Source of the DNA: UBA2160 sp964588665
GTDB taxonomy: Bacteria; Chloroflexota; Dehalococcoidia; Lucifugimonadales; UBA1123
DNA: 64,000 nt
Direction: 5' to 3'
Assembly: GCA_964588665.1 (NCBI GenBank)
Contig: CAZPQQ010000002.1
Coordinates: forward strand, 62,001-126,000
Shown here in pieces: positions 8,601-16,915 of this stretch (position 1 is its first letter; the number at the start of each line of letters is the position of its first letter). The notes below the pieces were generated by a model, which was not told the DNA's origin, searched no databases, and saw only the letters and a list, made by a program, of their open reading frames with translations. The translations under genes were made by a program, and so were the position numbers.

Positions 8601-9829
8601 GGGCGAAGCTGGGGGAGTCGACCCCGGGGTTGTCGCTTCGCATGATCGTTCAAGATGGCACGGGAGCGATGAGGCTCCTGCCGCCCGGAGAGGCGCCGCG
8701 CGACTGGGGCGCGGTGACGGCGGATTTGCCTGGCAACTTGACGGCGCCGTTGCGCCTCGCGGCGATACAGGTGCTGCCTCAAAAGCGACTCATCGGCATT
8801 ACCAACACCGTCTTTCTCGACGACATACACGTGATCGTCGGCGACGGCGAGACGGTCGAAGTGCTGGACGATTTCGAGGGAGCGGGCAGATGGAAGCCCA
8901 TGCCCACTTCGTTCGAAGAGTCAGACAGCCTCGTCGTGACGACGCGCGACGCACACGAGGGCGCGGCGGCCGCAAAATACAGCGTGAGGCAGCAGAACCG
9001 TGATACGGCGCCGGGGATCTATCAGAGCCCCAGCGGAGGGCCGCTGCCGGTCGTGGTCAACAGCGAGTTCATCGACACAATGGGCGTCGGCGTTGGCCAA
9101 ACTTTCATTGCGTCGGTGGACCAACAGTTGGTCCCGATGGTCGTCAGCGACACCGTTCGATTCTTCCCCACCATGGAGCAGATAGAGAGTGGATTCCTGA
9201 TTGCAGATTTCGATCAGTTGATTCGGCATCTGGATGTAGGAGACCCCAAACACTCGAGGGGGCCAAATGAACTGTTCATCGAATTGTCGCCCGGCGCCGG
9301 CTCGGAGACGCGCGCACGGATTCACGAGTTGTCGAGACCTGGGATTGATGTGCACGACACAGAGTCAATTTCGCAGTCTTTTGAGCTGAACCCCCTCGTT
9401 ACGGCTGGATGGCGTGCAGTCGCGTTCGTGTCGCTGGCAGTCGTCGCATTCACGGCGCTTACGGGGATCGTAACTTACCTGGTGTTCTTCTCGGACAGCA
9501 ATCGTGGCGAGATGGGCGTGGTCCGCTCGTTGGGGCTGGCGCATGGCCAGATGATCAACCTGCTTGCGTTGGAGCACATGCTGATCGCAGTCGTCGGAAT
9601 GGGTCTCGGCACATGGGCCGGCTTGAGGATGAGCTCGATGATGGCGCCGTTGGTGTCGCTTGCCGAGAGCGGAGGCGACGTGGCGCCGACGTTGTTGATC
9701 TCGACGGATTGGGCGGCGCTCTCTGTGCTCTACGTCGCGGTTGGCGTGACCTTCGCGACAATGCTGTTCGTAATCAACCGGAGCGTATTCCGATGGGATG
9801 CGGCGACCGCGACGAGGCTCGAAAACTGA
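5609..9829 (+). CDS. Giant FtsX-like/MacB-type ABC transporter permease (1406 aa)
   Basis: A membrane protein with a single N-terminal transmembrane helix (about residues 20-40), a large extracytoplasmic region, a first FtsX-type helical block around residues 520-660 (including SRERDVALLKTRGIS), further helices near 665-885, a second extracytoplasmic domain, and a C-terminal FtsX block near 1267-1400 (GEMGVVRSLGLAHGQMINLL). This duplicated FtsX layout is known from LolCDE- and MacB-like exporters of lipoproteins or large substrates. The ATG at 5609 gives a short cytoplasmic tail before helix 1. The next gene is a paralogue sharing the landmark PFFHRYYLDL. No ATP-binding subunit lies on either side, so the ATPase must be encoded elsewhere or be absent. 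The substrate is unknown. Confidence 0.85.
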   Translation: MRSLSTPQFILKRLADNWKLLLSVFVGVTVAAILVSGAPVYVKSLGRIGFLASIEQSPPLVLNILTTSPDIPIDRDGLTRIEDSVEAAFQANLSPIYRGRNRYVKTDTILLVNPAPIVPDPILALAQGPLSRFEETRDAPFLGQFMNSQDMANHVNVVRGRMPGPTLFEGVQPTYATVVEATLGSQFAEVLGLDVGDEVLLSAATSTSTDPLAGADDVIVPINPGEAFWRGGVGVLLPGNSGLDGEGEILVSAATLAPAKAVARIVGIIDPIDQSEEFWLDRVGLFFGPWFQEGLRDPEVKIDRDRIVAAFIIDPEAASKLPERLVEPSQHRTQHANIATVTGLAEHVTMLEGRLPGDEVTAGPRGPVIEAMLGAPLSDGFNVRVGDVISLTPFLDEPTWVSARIVGIAERTDPADPYWLWGPSGFFVPLAPEEPAHLGVMITRETLVEGIANAYPGSLARFVWYTDVDAEGFDDWSAEETRLRLRDLDADLAEALPGQLTSTGIDRLVQGFERKILLGSVPLLLLVATIVVTVLYFVSMMVSYLVRSRERDVALLKTRGISTPRMFRLYGVEGILVTAVAVAAAPLLALAGIAMAGKLPHFDTLTGGDFLPVEIGVVPFLVAAGVGVLCLGVFIVPAVASARSGLVVLKLASSRPPSVPFFHRYYLDLGLMVLVGVIFWELHSRGDLVAGGLFEDVEVNETLLLAPVLLMVVVALLFSRFFPLVLKYISGESPVLLHALAAATTFALVSGLIARNLLDGNLTAWIGPVAPLLAFAAAYAARFRARTTWWRTLWLVAQIPAVAAYLFIEPLDTSSVLVYPAVALAFVVPGQVAFMLLESYARIAPVWVSLALWRMARNPLQYTWLVLVLVLVAGLATLSLTMGMTLEARDDTRIRYEVAADLRVEIRVPTDSRALSDNFASVAGVARVSPGYRTGGTGKLFGGSFGVLAVNSLEFGDISWYRKDFSDEGLDAVMSSLRPYPPPRPLAIPSGSAKIGVWAKLGESTPGLSLRMIVQDGTGAMRLLPPGEAPRDWGAVTADLPGNLTAPLRLAAIQVLPQKRLIGITNTVFLDDIHVIVGDGETVEVLDDFEGAGRWKPMPTSFEESDSLVVTTRDAHEGAAAAKYSVRQQNRDTAPGIYQSPSGGPLPVVVNSEFIDTMGVGVGQTFIASVDQQLVPMVVSDTVRFFPTMEQIESGFLIADFDQLIRHLDVGDPKHSRGPNELFIELSPGAGSETRARIHELSRPGIDVHDTESISQSFELNPLVTAGWRAVAFVSLAVVAFTALTGIVTYLVFFSDSNRGEMGVVRSLGLAHGQMINLLALEHMLIAVVGMGLGTWAGLRMSSMMAPLVSLAESGGDVAPTLLISTDWAALSVLYVAVGVTFATMLFVINRSVFRWDAATATRLEN

Positions 9830-9869
9830 TTCAACACACGATTCCACCCTGCCCTCTCGCGAGCACCAG

Positions 9870-12800
9870 ATGTTTCGAATAGCATCCAGGTTCGTCTCGG
9901 CCTGGCCGCTGGTCGCCAAGCGCGCCCTCGTCCACTGGAAGGCGCTGTCGTCCGTGATAGCGGGCGTCTTGCTGGCATCGGCGATCATGGCGAGCACGGT
10001 TATCTACCTCGACGCGTTGCGGGACCTGGCGCTGAAACATGCCCTGAACCAGCGCACCGACGACCAACTGGACATTCTAGGCGAGGTCGAGCTTCGGCTC
10101 TCATCGCGCTCCGATTATGAATCCGCGGCCGCCGTCGCCGATCGCGAATTCGATCGCCAGCTCGACTGGCTCGTCGACGGCCAAGTGAGCGCGGTCAAGA
10201 CCTCGACCTTCTATCTCACGCGCCGCGGTGACGAGGAACCGGCCGGAAGCGACGACAATCGAGCGTATTTCGCCTTCGCCCCGGATTTCGATCGGTATTC
10301 GACACTGGCGCCTGGAAGTCGAATGCCGCAAGACGGCCCGGTCAACTCGCCCGGCGATCCGCTCGAACTCGAGGCCCTCGTTCCCGTCGAAGCCGCCGAA
10401 CTGCTGAAAGTCGGGATCGGCGACCAATTCTCCGTCGTCCCTACGTGGCCAACCGAAATCCCGTTCGTTAGGGTCGTCGTCAGCGGGGTCTTCCAGAGGA
10501 ATGACGACGAGGATGAGTTCTCGCGCCTGCACCAACGTGCGTTCCAAGCCGACGTGTCTCAAACAGTCCGTGCGCTTCCCTTCTTCATCTCCGATAGCAC
10601 GTTCCTGGAGACATTGAGTCCGGCCATCGACGATGACTCGAGCACGTACGCATGGTTGCTCGACGTGGTCCCGGAGCGGCTCAACGACGAGAACACGCTG
10701 CAAGCCGCAGCCGACATAATCGCGACTCAAGAGCTCATAAGCAAAGAGATCGGCAATTTCCACATGTCGACGCGCCTGTTGCGAGTCTTCATCGAATACG
10801 ATCAACGGCTTTTCTTCACCAGATCGCCGATGCTCGTCTTTCTGATCCTCATCGCGGTTGTGATCCTGTACTACGTCGTCACGTTGGCGTCGCTTCTGGT
10901 TGAACAGCAAAAGGGTGAAATCGCTCTGCTGCGAAGCAGGGGGGCGAGCCCGGGCCAGATCCTCGCGGTGTTCGTGCTCGAAGGCGCCACGATCGCCGTT
11001 TTGGCCACGGCGGTCGGGCCCGTGCTTGCCGCCTTCGGAATCAGCGCCCTGGGATTCGCTCCGATGTTTTCGGACCTTACCGAGAACTCATTCATGGCGG
11101 TCGAGATATCGCGCAACGCCTACCTCATGAGCGCTGCAGGGGGCGTCCTCAGCTTCTTTGCGCTGATGATACCGGCCATTCAGGCTTCGCGTTCCAGCGT
11201 CACCAGACATCGAGTCGAATCGGCTCGACCGTCGCAACGGCCTTTCTTCCACCGTTACTATCTGGACCTGTTGTTGCTGGCAGTTGGAGTACTCCTCCTC
11301 AGGCAATTGGACGAACAAGGCTCGGTGCTGGGGCGAGACCTGCTGGGCGAGGTGGTGGTGAACGAGCTCCTCCTGGCGATCCCAGGCGTCATGTTGGTCG
11401 CAGCCGCGATGGTCCTGTTGCGGCTGTTCCCGCTGGCGTTAAGTCTGACCAGCCGCATACTGGGTCGATGGCTCCCCGCCGGTCTGGCGATGGGCCTCTG
11501 GCAGATGGCAAGAGAGCCCACCCACTACGCCCGACTCATGTTGTTGTTGGTTCTGACCGCGAGCATGGGCGTGTTCGCCGCCAGCTTCGTCGCCACCCTT
11601 GAGCGAAGCCACCAGGAGCGAGTGTTCTACTCGACCGGCAGCGACGTCCGGGTTGAAGGAGTGAGATTGGACAACAGCCGATTTCGCGCGACCTTCGTGG
11701 ACCGTTACGAGAGGGTGTCCGGAATCGACGACGTGAGCCCCGCGTATCGCGGTCGCGGCGCCGACGCGACCAGCCCTGGCAACGAATCCTTCATCGTGCT
11801 GGGAGTCGATGGCGCCACCTTTGGCGATGTCGCCTGGACGCGTGACGACTTCGCTCGCGAGCCGCTGGCGGAAATGGTCGAGGCATTGGGCGCGACTATA
11901 CCGAAAGGAGGGATCGAGTTGCCCAGGTCGGCCGCATTCCTGAGCGTCACGCTGAAGGCTTCGACGCCAGAGCCGGAGGTCTATGTCAGCGCTCGGGTGC
12001 GGGATGCCAACGACAGATACTACACCTACCGTCTCGGTCCGCTGGGGACCAGGGATTTTCTGGGCAACCTGAACAAACCCACCATGGCGGAGCTCGGGAC
12101 GACGCTTATGACCAGGCCTCAATCGGCAGAGCCGCTTAGCCTGGTGTCGCTGGGCATTCATGCCGTGCCAGGTCGGGAAAGGCTGCCGCGAGGGTCGGTC
12201 TCGATAGATCAGGTGGCGACTCTGACGATGCGCTTGGTGGATGGGCGGGCTACTGGGGACGTCGATAACGCCGTCCTCGAGAATTTCGACAGCACGGACC
12301 AGTGGGAGATACTGCACGTCAGTCCGGCAGCCCAGTCGGACGATTTGCACGACGGCTCGGACGTGGAGAACCCAGGTCTGGCAGAGTTCTCTTGGGCTAG
12401 TGATGATGTGAGGGCCACCCATGGCATCGTGCACGGCCTTCAAACGCCGTCGCTGCCAGTCCTTGCGAGTCAGTCCTTTCTCGATTCTTTAGGCTACGCA
12501 CCGGGCGACGAACTGCTCGTGTCTCTCAGCGGTCACTCGGTGCAGGTTCGCCTTGACAACGTCGTCGATTTCTTCCCCACCATAAACCCGGACAGGGATA
12601 ATTTCTTGATCGCGGACCTCACGTCACTGTTGCGGTTCGCCAATCTCGACCCTATCGCCGGCCAGTTCTTCGCCAACGAGGCCTGGCTATCCAGCGACAA
12701 CTCCGGGGACGACCGGCTGGGTCTCGTCGATCGGCTCAAGACCTCCCCGTACACCAGCAAATTCGTCGACAACAGAGAGAAGCGGCTCGCCGAGTCCCAG

Positions 12801-13247
12801 GTGGACCCGCTGGCGAAATCCGGTTGGAGCGCGCTGCTCGTCATCGCCTTCACCGCCGCCCTGGTGACCAGCGCCGTCGGATTCCTGGTTCACGCCTACG
12901 TCTCGGCGCGGGCTCGCGAGGGCCAGTTTGCCCTCATGCGGACCATGGGGTTCTCCATGAGGCAGTTGGTCTCGCTCGTGTTGTTGGAGCAGGTCTTGCT
13001 GATCGCCGTCGGGATGGCGTTGGGGACATGGATGGGCGGTCGGCTGAGCAAGCTGATCATGCCGTTCCTTGGCCACGACTCCTTTGGGACCAAAATCGTG
13101 CCGCCGTTCGTGGTCGAGGTGGATTGGACCGCACTGGCGATCGCCTACTCCTCGATGGTCATCCTCTTCGCGCTAGTCATCATCGGCGTTATCGTATACA
13201 TCCGACGGATAGCCCTGCAACGGATCCTGCGACTGGGTGACGCGTAG
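9870..13247 (+). CDS. Giant FtsX-like ABC transporter permease, paralogue (1125 aa)
   Basis: Second member of the permease pair. Helix 1 (SVIAGVLLASAIMASTVIYL) is followed by an extracytoplasmic domain, an FtsX block about 310-445 with EQQKGEIALLRSRGASPGQIL, the shared landmark PFFHRYYLDL near 455, more helices to about 575, another soluble domain, and a final FtsX block about 983-1120 (GQFALMRTMGFSMRQLVSLV). I chose ATG 9870 because it lies after the end of the preceding gene and gives MFRIASRFVSAWPLVAKRAL; the frame is open further upstream, but that would overlap the upstream gene. The 40-base spacing indicates co-transcription. The two probably form a heterodimeric exporter, which is an inference from family behaviour. 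Confidence 0.85.
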   Translation: MFRIASRFVSAWPLVAKRALVHWKALSSVIAGVLLASAIMASTVIYLDALRDLALKHALNQRTDDQLDILGEVELRLSSRSDYESAAAVADREFDRQLDWLVDGQVSAVKTSTFYLTRRGDEEPAGSDDNRAYFAFAPDFDRYSTLAPGSRMPQDGPVNSPGDPLELEALVPVEAAELLKVGIGDQFSVVPTWPTEIPFVRVVVSGVFQRNDDEDEFSRLHQRAFQADVSQTVRALPFFISDSTFLETLSPAIDDDSSTYAWLLDVVPERLNDENTLQAAADIIATQELISKEIGNFHMSTRLLRVFIEYDQRLFFTRSPMLVFLILIAVVILYYVVTLASLLVEQQKGEIALLRSRGASPGQILAVFVLEGATIAVLATAVGPVLAAFGISALGFAPMFSDLTENSFMAVEISRNAYLMSAAGGVLSFFALMIPAIQASRSSVTRHRVESARPSQRPFFHRYYLDLLLLAVGVLLLRQLDEQGSVLGRDLLGEVVVNELLLAIPGVMLVAAAMVLLRLFPLALSLTSRILGRWLPAGLAMGLWQMAREPTHYARLMLLLVLTASMGVFAASFVATLERSHQERVFYSTGSDVRVEGVRLDNSRFRATFVDRYERVSGIDDVSPAYRGRGADATSPGNESFIVLGVDGATFGDVAWTRDDFAREPLAEMVEALGATIPKGGIELPRSAAFLSVTLKASTPEPEVYVSARVRDANDRYYTYRLGPLGTRDFLGNLNKPTMAELGTTLMTRPQSAEPLSLVSLGIHAVPGRERLPRGSVSIDQVATLTMRLVDGRATGDVDNAVLENFDSTDQWEILHVSPAAQSDDLHDGSDVENPGLAEFSWASDDVRATHGIVHGLQTPSLPVLASQSFLDSLGYAPGDELLVSLSGHSVQVRLDNVVDFFPTINPDRDNFLIADLTSLLRFANLDPIAGQFFANEAWLSSDNSGDDRLGLVDRLKTSPYTSKFVDNREKRLAESQVDPLAKSGWSALLVIAFTAALVTSAVGFLVHAYVSARAREGQFALMRTMGFSMRQLVSLVLLEQVLLIAVGMALGTWMGGRLSKLIMPFLGHDSFGTKIVPPFVVEVDWTALAIAYSSMVILFALVIIGVIVYIRRIALQRILRLGDA

Positions 13248-13388
13248 GCCGTCCGCTGAGCCGACGCACTCCGAGTCGATTCTGATCTGCGACGCACACG
13301 GCGCCGAGGCCATCAAGGCTCCGTTGACTGGCCGATCTCACCCCGATACACTCGCCACGAAATCCGGCAGGCAATTAGGAGCAGTCAC

Positions 13389-14183
13389 ATGCAGACCAAT
13401 CGTGTAAAGAGGCTGATGCGGGAAGGGCAGCTCGCGCTGGGGACCTACGTGAGCCTGGCCGACCCCCAAGTGGTCGAGATCATTGGTCTTGCCGGTTTCG
13501 ACGCCGCTTTCATCGACATGGAGCACACCGCGTTCGAGCTCGGTTTGATCGAGCGGATGATCGTGGCCGCCGACCTTGTCGGGATCACTCCGATGGTTCG
13601 GATCCCAGACAACGACGAGAAGCTCTTACTCAGGTTGTTGGACATGGGAGCACAGGGCATCATCATTCCCCACGTCGACGGCGTTCACGGCGCGAGGCGG
13701 GCCGTCGCGGCGGTGCGCTATCCGCCGGCCGGGGATCGAGGCGGCGCCGGCGGCACACGGGCAGCCCGATTCGGCACGGTGAGCTGGGCGGACCACGTCC
13801 GAACGTCGAACGAAGAGATACTGCTGTCCGTGATGGCCGAGGACGCCCGCGCGATCTCCGAGATTGAAGACATTGCAGCACTGGACGGCGTCGATCTCGT
13901 GGCGCTCGGGCCAACTGACCTGTCCCAGACCTTAGGCGTAACGGACCCGGCCGACCCTCGATTGCGAGCTCAGGTCGAAGAGATCGCGGAAACTGTCAGG
14001 CGGGTGGGCAAGGCCAAACTGCAGATCCCGATGAACCACCCGGCGTTCCCCCTCGGCGCGCAGGATCTTCTGAACCTCGGCGTCGGCTACACCCACGTTG
14101 CCCCGCCTCCGACCGCCCTCCTGGTGCGAGAGATGAGCAACGCCGTCCAGGCCATCCATCAGGCCGTGGGGAGGACTTCGTAA
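13389..14183 (+). CDS. HpcH/HpaI family aldolase/citrate lyase-type protein
   Basis: A 264-residue class II pyruvate aldolase of the HpcH/HpaI family (4-hydroxy-2-oxoheptanedioate or 2-dehydro-3-deoxyglucarate type). These enzymes use a divalent metal to cleave 2-oxo-acids into pyruvate and an aldehyde. Family landmarks are GTYVSLADPQVVEIIGLAGF, IDMEHTAFELG, GAQGIIIPHVDG with metal-binding positions, and VALGPTDLSQTLG. The length is normal. The ATG at 13389 has TAGGAG ten bases upstream. The central loop (AGDRGGAGGTRAARFGTVSW) is the usual substrate-proximal segment of the family. No operon partner is evident, and the substrate cannot be assigned. Confidence 0.88.
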   Translation: MQTNRVKRLMREGQLALGTYVSLADPQVVEIIGLAGFDAAFIDMEHTAFELGLIERMIVAADLVGITPMVRIPDNDEKLLLRLLDMGAQGIIIPHVDGVHGARRAVAAVRYPPAGDRGGAGGTRAARFGTVSWADHVRTSNEEILLSVMAEDARAISEIEDIAALDGVDLVALGPTDLSQTLGVTDPADPRLRAQVEEIAETVRRVGKAKLQIPMNHPAFPLGAQDLLNLGVGYTHVAPPPTALLVREMSNAVQAIHQAVGRTS

Positions 14184-14191
14184 TCCGCTCT

Positions 14192-14237
14192 CTTCAGTCC
14201 TTTTCGTCCCCTCGGTCCCTCGAGTCCACCAATTACC
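14192..14237. repeat. Dispersed intergenic repeat, left copy
   Basis: A stretch of about 46 bases containing TCTTCAGTCCTTTTCGTCCC is about 85% matched, in the same orientation, by 15686-15731. The two copies bracket the serine hydrolase gene. The rest of 14238-14462 shows no gene. Confidence 0.6.
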
Positions 14238-14462
14238 ACGAATTCGCGCCAAGTCCCCGCAAGGCTTCCTGTGGGTTGCCCGGGAAGCTCACTACACTGC
14301 GGCGAGTATCGCTACGTCCGGCGCTACGCCACAAGTCGGGCGACGCTATCCAGGTTTGATACTGACCCACTGCATGGCGATCGCAGGCCACGAACACCTC
14401 ATCCCGAATGCCGCGTCACTTCCGACGCAGCCAAGTTGATTACGGGTCGATGAGACGCGCTG

Positions 14463-15578
14463 CTAGCGCACTGCGTCCAGCAGCCGGTCCACGAACCCGT
14501 TGCAGCGGTCAGGGCCGACCCACCGCAACACGGCGACCAGTCCCAGCGACGGCACGGCAAGAACGCGGTTCGCTCCGGCGCCTGAGTGGTAGAAAGCGTC
14601 GTCCGGAGCGTTCGGCATCAAGGCGCGGTCGGTGTTTAGCATCCAGTTCATGAACCCGTAGGTTGGCTTGAGTTCGGTGGGCGTCTTGGCCATCTTCACC
14701 CACTCGTCCGACAGGATCGTCGAGCCGTTCCACTTGCCTCCGGCCAGGCTCATGAGTCCGAATCGGGCCTGGTCTCGGGCGCTGATCCACATGCCGCCGC
14801 CCCAGTGCCCTCCCCCGCTGACCGATTGCATTCGCTTCCCATCGATCATCACGTACGAGTTTCGGTATCCGTTCCACCGCCAGGTGTCCGACGCTCCGAT
14901 CGGGTCCATCACGTGCTCCTCCAGCACCTCGGGCAGTGGCCGCCGCCAGACCCGCAGCAACGCCAGCGCGAGCCGGTTCACGCGGGCGTCGTTGTATTCG
15001 TAGACAGTTCCAGGCTCGGCGGCAGGCCTGACCTCGTCGTCCGAGTTCCCCGCCGAGTAGTGCTTGCCCCAAATCGAGCCGTCCCACTCGTTGATCTGCC
15101 TCAACATCATGTCCCACGTAATTCGGCGGTTGTGCTCGGAGTCGAATCCACCGTCGTCGACGTAATCGCACACGCGGTCGTGGACGTCGCGAATCAATCC
15201 CGCCTGCCAGGCCAACCCTGCAACCGACGACAGGAAACTTTTGGTGACGCTGAACGTCATGTCGACCCTGTGAGGTTCACCCCATTCGGCCACCAGGTAT
15301 CCGTTTCGCAGCACGACGCCAGTGACCGGCCCATGGGTCTTGGTCGGACCGACGATCAGCCCGTCGTCGTGGCGTTTCGCGCCGTGGGTCGCGGCCAGAT
15401 GTTCGCCCAGATCGGGCGGATAGCCGGCATTGGCCTGATCCTGGGAGTATGCGATCGCCTGCGCCAGTCCGTCGGCATCGATCCGCGCATCCTCCGGCGA
15501 TAGAGACCGCCAATCGCCCCCTGCCTCCGGGAAGCTCAAGCCGTCGATTTCGGTCGCATCTGCGGTCGAGCGCTGCAT
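14463..15578 (-). CDS. Serine hydrolase, beta-lactamase class C/esterase family
   Basis: A 371-residue protein of the penicillin-binding/beta-lactamase class C superfamily (Pfam Beta-lactamase), usually esterases or D-amino peptidases rather than drug resistance enzymes. The nucleophile motif SVTK is at residues 110-113, the tyrosine region PGTVYEYNDARVN near 189-201, and an HSGAG box near the C-terminus replaces the classical KTG triad. No convincing signal peptide is present, so it is probably cytoplasmic. The ATG at 15578 has a GGGGG run six bases upstream; the longer open frame to 15740 runs through the dispersed repeat and was rejected. The gene stands alone and is bracketed by two repeat copies. 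The natural substrate is unknown. Confidence 0.85.
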   Translation of the reverse strand: MQRSTADATEIDGLSFPEAGGDWRSLSPEDARIDADGLAQAIAYSQDQANAGYPPDLGEHLAATHGAKRHDDGLIVGPTKTHGPVTGVVLRNGYLVAEWGEPHRVDMTFSVTKSFLSSVAGLAWQAGLIRDVHDRVCDYVDDGGFDSEHNRRITWDMMLRQINEWDGSIWGKHYSAGNSDDEVRPAAEPGTVYEYNDARVNRLALALLRVWRRPLPEVLEEHVMDPIGASDTWRWNGYRNSYVMIDGKRMQSVSGGGHWGGGMWISARDQARFGLMSLAGGKWNGSTILSDEWVKMAKTPTELKPTYGFMNWMLNTDRALMPNAPDDAFYHSGAGANRVLAVPSLGLVAVLRWVGPDRCNGFVDRLLDAVR

Positions 15579-15685
15579 TGTTCGCCCCCTAAGCTCATGA
15601 ACCATCCGTCTACCTGAGTCCGTCAGGCGGATTCTACCATGTGCTCCACGCATTGCCAGCGACCATGCCGTTCGGAGAGGCTCGC

Positions 15686-15731
15686 AATCCGGTCTCTTCA
15701 GTCCTTTGCGTCCCTTTGGTCCCTTGAGGCC
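15686..15731. repeat. Dispersed intergenic repeat, right copy
   Basis: Right-hand copy of the repeat at 14192-14237 (shared core TCTCTTCAGTCCTTT, then CGTCCC and GGTCCC). It lies just upstream of the serine hydrolase and downstream of the methyltransferase. Confidence 0.6.
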
Positions 15732-15794
15732 GACGATCACCGCGCACTCCGGGTGGCTCGCTGCAAGGCGCCCCTGCGTGGCCCAAGAACCGGA

Positions 15795-16463
15795 CTACCC
15801 CCTGGTGAAGACCGCCACGTTGCGCGTCGGAAACGTGACGTGGAGTTCGTGGCGGGCAGCGATCCACAGCAACGTGGTTGAGCTGTAGAACGCGAGGTGC
15901 GTGGGGTCTCGGTGGTAGTGCCATGAGGGAAACGCTGAGCGGTCGTCGAGCATCGACGTCATGACGCCGAGGAGGCCGTCGGGTTCGAGCAGGTTGCTCA
16001 GGCGGCTAAACTCTTCACCGGGGGAGGCGAAGTGCTCGGCGGTTTCGGTGCACGTGACGAAGTCGTAGGTCCGGTCGAGCGCCGAGGCGTCGGGGGCGAA
16101 GTGCGGGTCGTAGGCGGTCATCTCGAAGCCGTCCTCGCGAGCCATGGCCACCAGCGCGGGGCCGGGACCAGAGCCGTAGTCGAGTCCGCTGGATCCAGGA
16201 CGAAGCAAGGGCTTCAGGACGGTCCAAAGCTGCGCGAGGAACTCTCGGTATCGCGGGTCGTCGGGGTCGTTTTCGTGCATCAGGTAGCGTTCGCGTTCGG
16301 ACTCGAAGTCCAAGTGGTGTTGCTTCGGGACGAACACCAGGTCGCAACCCACGCACAGCCAGAACTCGCGTACGCCGTGCCTGTCATCCGAGCGGTGGAT
16401 CTGGGCGACGTTCGCTGCCCCGCATAACGGGCAGATTGGCGGTCGCTCGGCATTTGTTGTCAC
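15795..16463 (-). CDS. Zinc-ribbon class I SAM-dependent methyltransferase
   Basis: A 222-residue protein with an N-terminal zinc ribbon (C11, C14, C37, C40 in CPLC and CVGC) followed by a Methyltransf_23-type Rossmann domain. The SAM-binding glycine motif is DYGSGPGP (95-102), with TCTETAEHF and EPDGLLGVMTSML as later motifs. Proteins of this build often modify sugars or small molecules in secondary pathways. The TSMLDD segment resembles members that act on bound cofactor or polyketide intermediates, but the substrate cannot be told. The ATG at 16463 gives the zinc ribbon its complete form. It is flanked by repeats and appears monocistronic. Confidence 0.85.
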   Translation of the reverse strand: MTTNAERPPICPLCGAANVAQIHRSDDRHGVREFWLCVGCDLVFVPKQHHLDFESERERYLMHENDPDDPRYREFLAQLWTVLKPLLRPGSSGLDYGSGPGPALVAMAREDGFEMTAYDPHFAPDASALDRTYDFVTCTETAEHFASPGEEFSRLSNLLEPDGLLGVMTSMLDDRSAFPSWHYHRDPTHLAFYSSTTLLWIAARHELHVTFPTRNVAVFTRG

Positions 16464-16517
16464 GATGGAGATTATGGGCTACCCGAAATTGGCGTCGATG
16501 CGATCGGCGCGCCAAAG

Positions 16518-16560
16518 TCCTTCGACGGGCTCAGAGCTTGCCCTGAGCTCGCCGAAGGGA
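16518..16560. repeat. Palindromic intergenic repeat (CCTTCG...CGAAGG type)
   Basis: An imperfect palindrome of about 43 bases with arms TCCTTCG and CGAAGGGA and an inner GGGCTCAG/CTGAG. A related copy is at 53160-53202. It lies downstream of the HesB-like gene and upstream of the methyltransferase, where it could form a transcript hairpin for either strand. Confidence 0.65.
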
Positions 16561-16607
16561 CGAACGTTTGGGGGCGGAGACTGTTCGGCAGGTTGGCGAC
16601 GACACGT

Positions 16608-16892
16608 TCAGTAAACGTCCAGCGTGAAGCCCTTGCCCCGCAGGGTCTCTCTGAAATCGAGCTTCGAGCTTGCCAGCTTCTCGAGGAGGTGCTCGTCTAG
16701 CAGCAGCACCTTGACGCCGCGGACCAGAACAGGCCGATCGTTGCTCTTCTCTTCGTCGATCACGATGCCAAAGTCGCCCTCCCCGGTCCAAGCCGGGGGT
16801 ATGGCCAGTCGAAGACACCGACCCACGTCCAATTTGCGGTCGTCGACGATGCGCTTGAGCTCTTTTCGTGCGGCAGGGGTTATTTTCAGCAT
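16608..16892 (-). CDS. HesB/IscA-fold protein lacking the iron-sulfur cysteines
   Basis: A 94-residue protein that begins MLKITPAARKELKRIVDD and ends LRGKGFTLDVY, matching the beginning and general fold of A-type iron-sulfur carriers (IscA/HesB). The three conserved ligand cysteines are absent: the usual GCxG is replaced by a proline-rich AIPPAWTGEGD, and the C-terminal CGC is missing. The only cysteine is in GRCLRLAI. It is therefore unlikely to carry a cluster in the usual way. It is the last gene of a minus-strand series etfB-etfA-unknown-this gene, with 23 bases to its upstream neighbour, suggesting a link to the electron transfer flavoprotein. The function is unknown. Confidence 0.75.
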   Translation of the reverse strand: MLKITPAARKELKRIVDDRKLDVGRCLRLAIPPAWTGEGDFGIVIDEEKSNDRPVLVRGVKVLLLDEHLLEKLASSKLDFRETLRGKGFTLDVY

Positions 16893-16915
16893 GTGCGCTT
16901 GGCAGTCGGTGAGCG

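Noticed and set aside
11439..12443. 334-codon open frame on the minus strand
   Set aside because: Shadow of the second FtsX permease.
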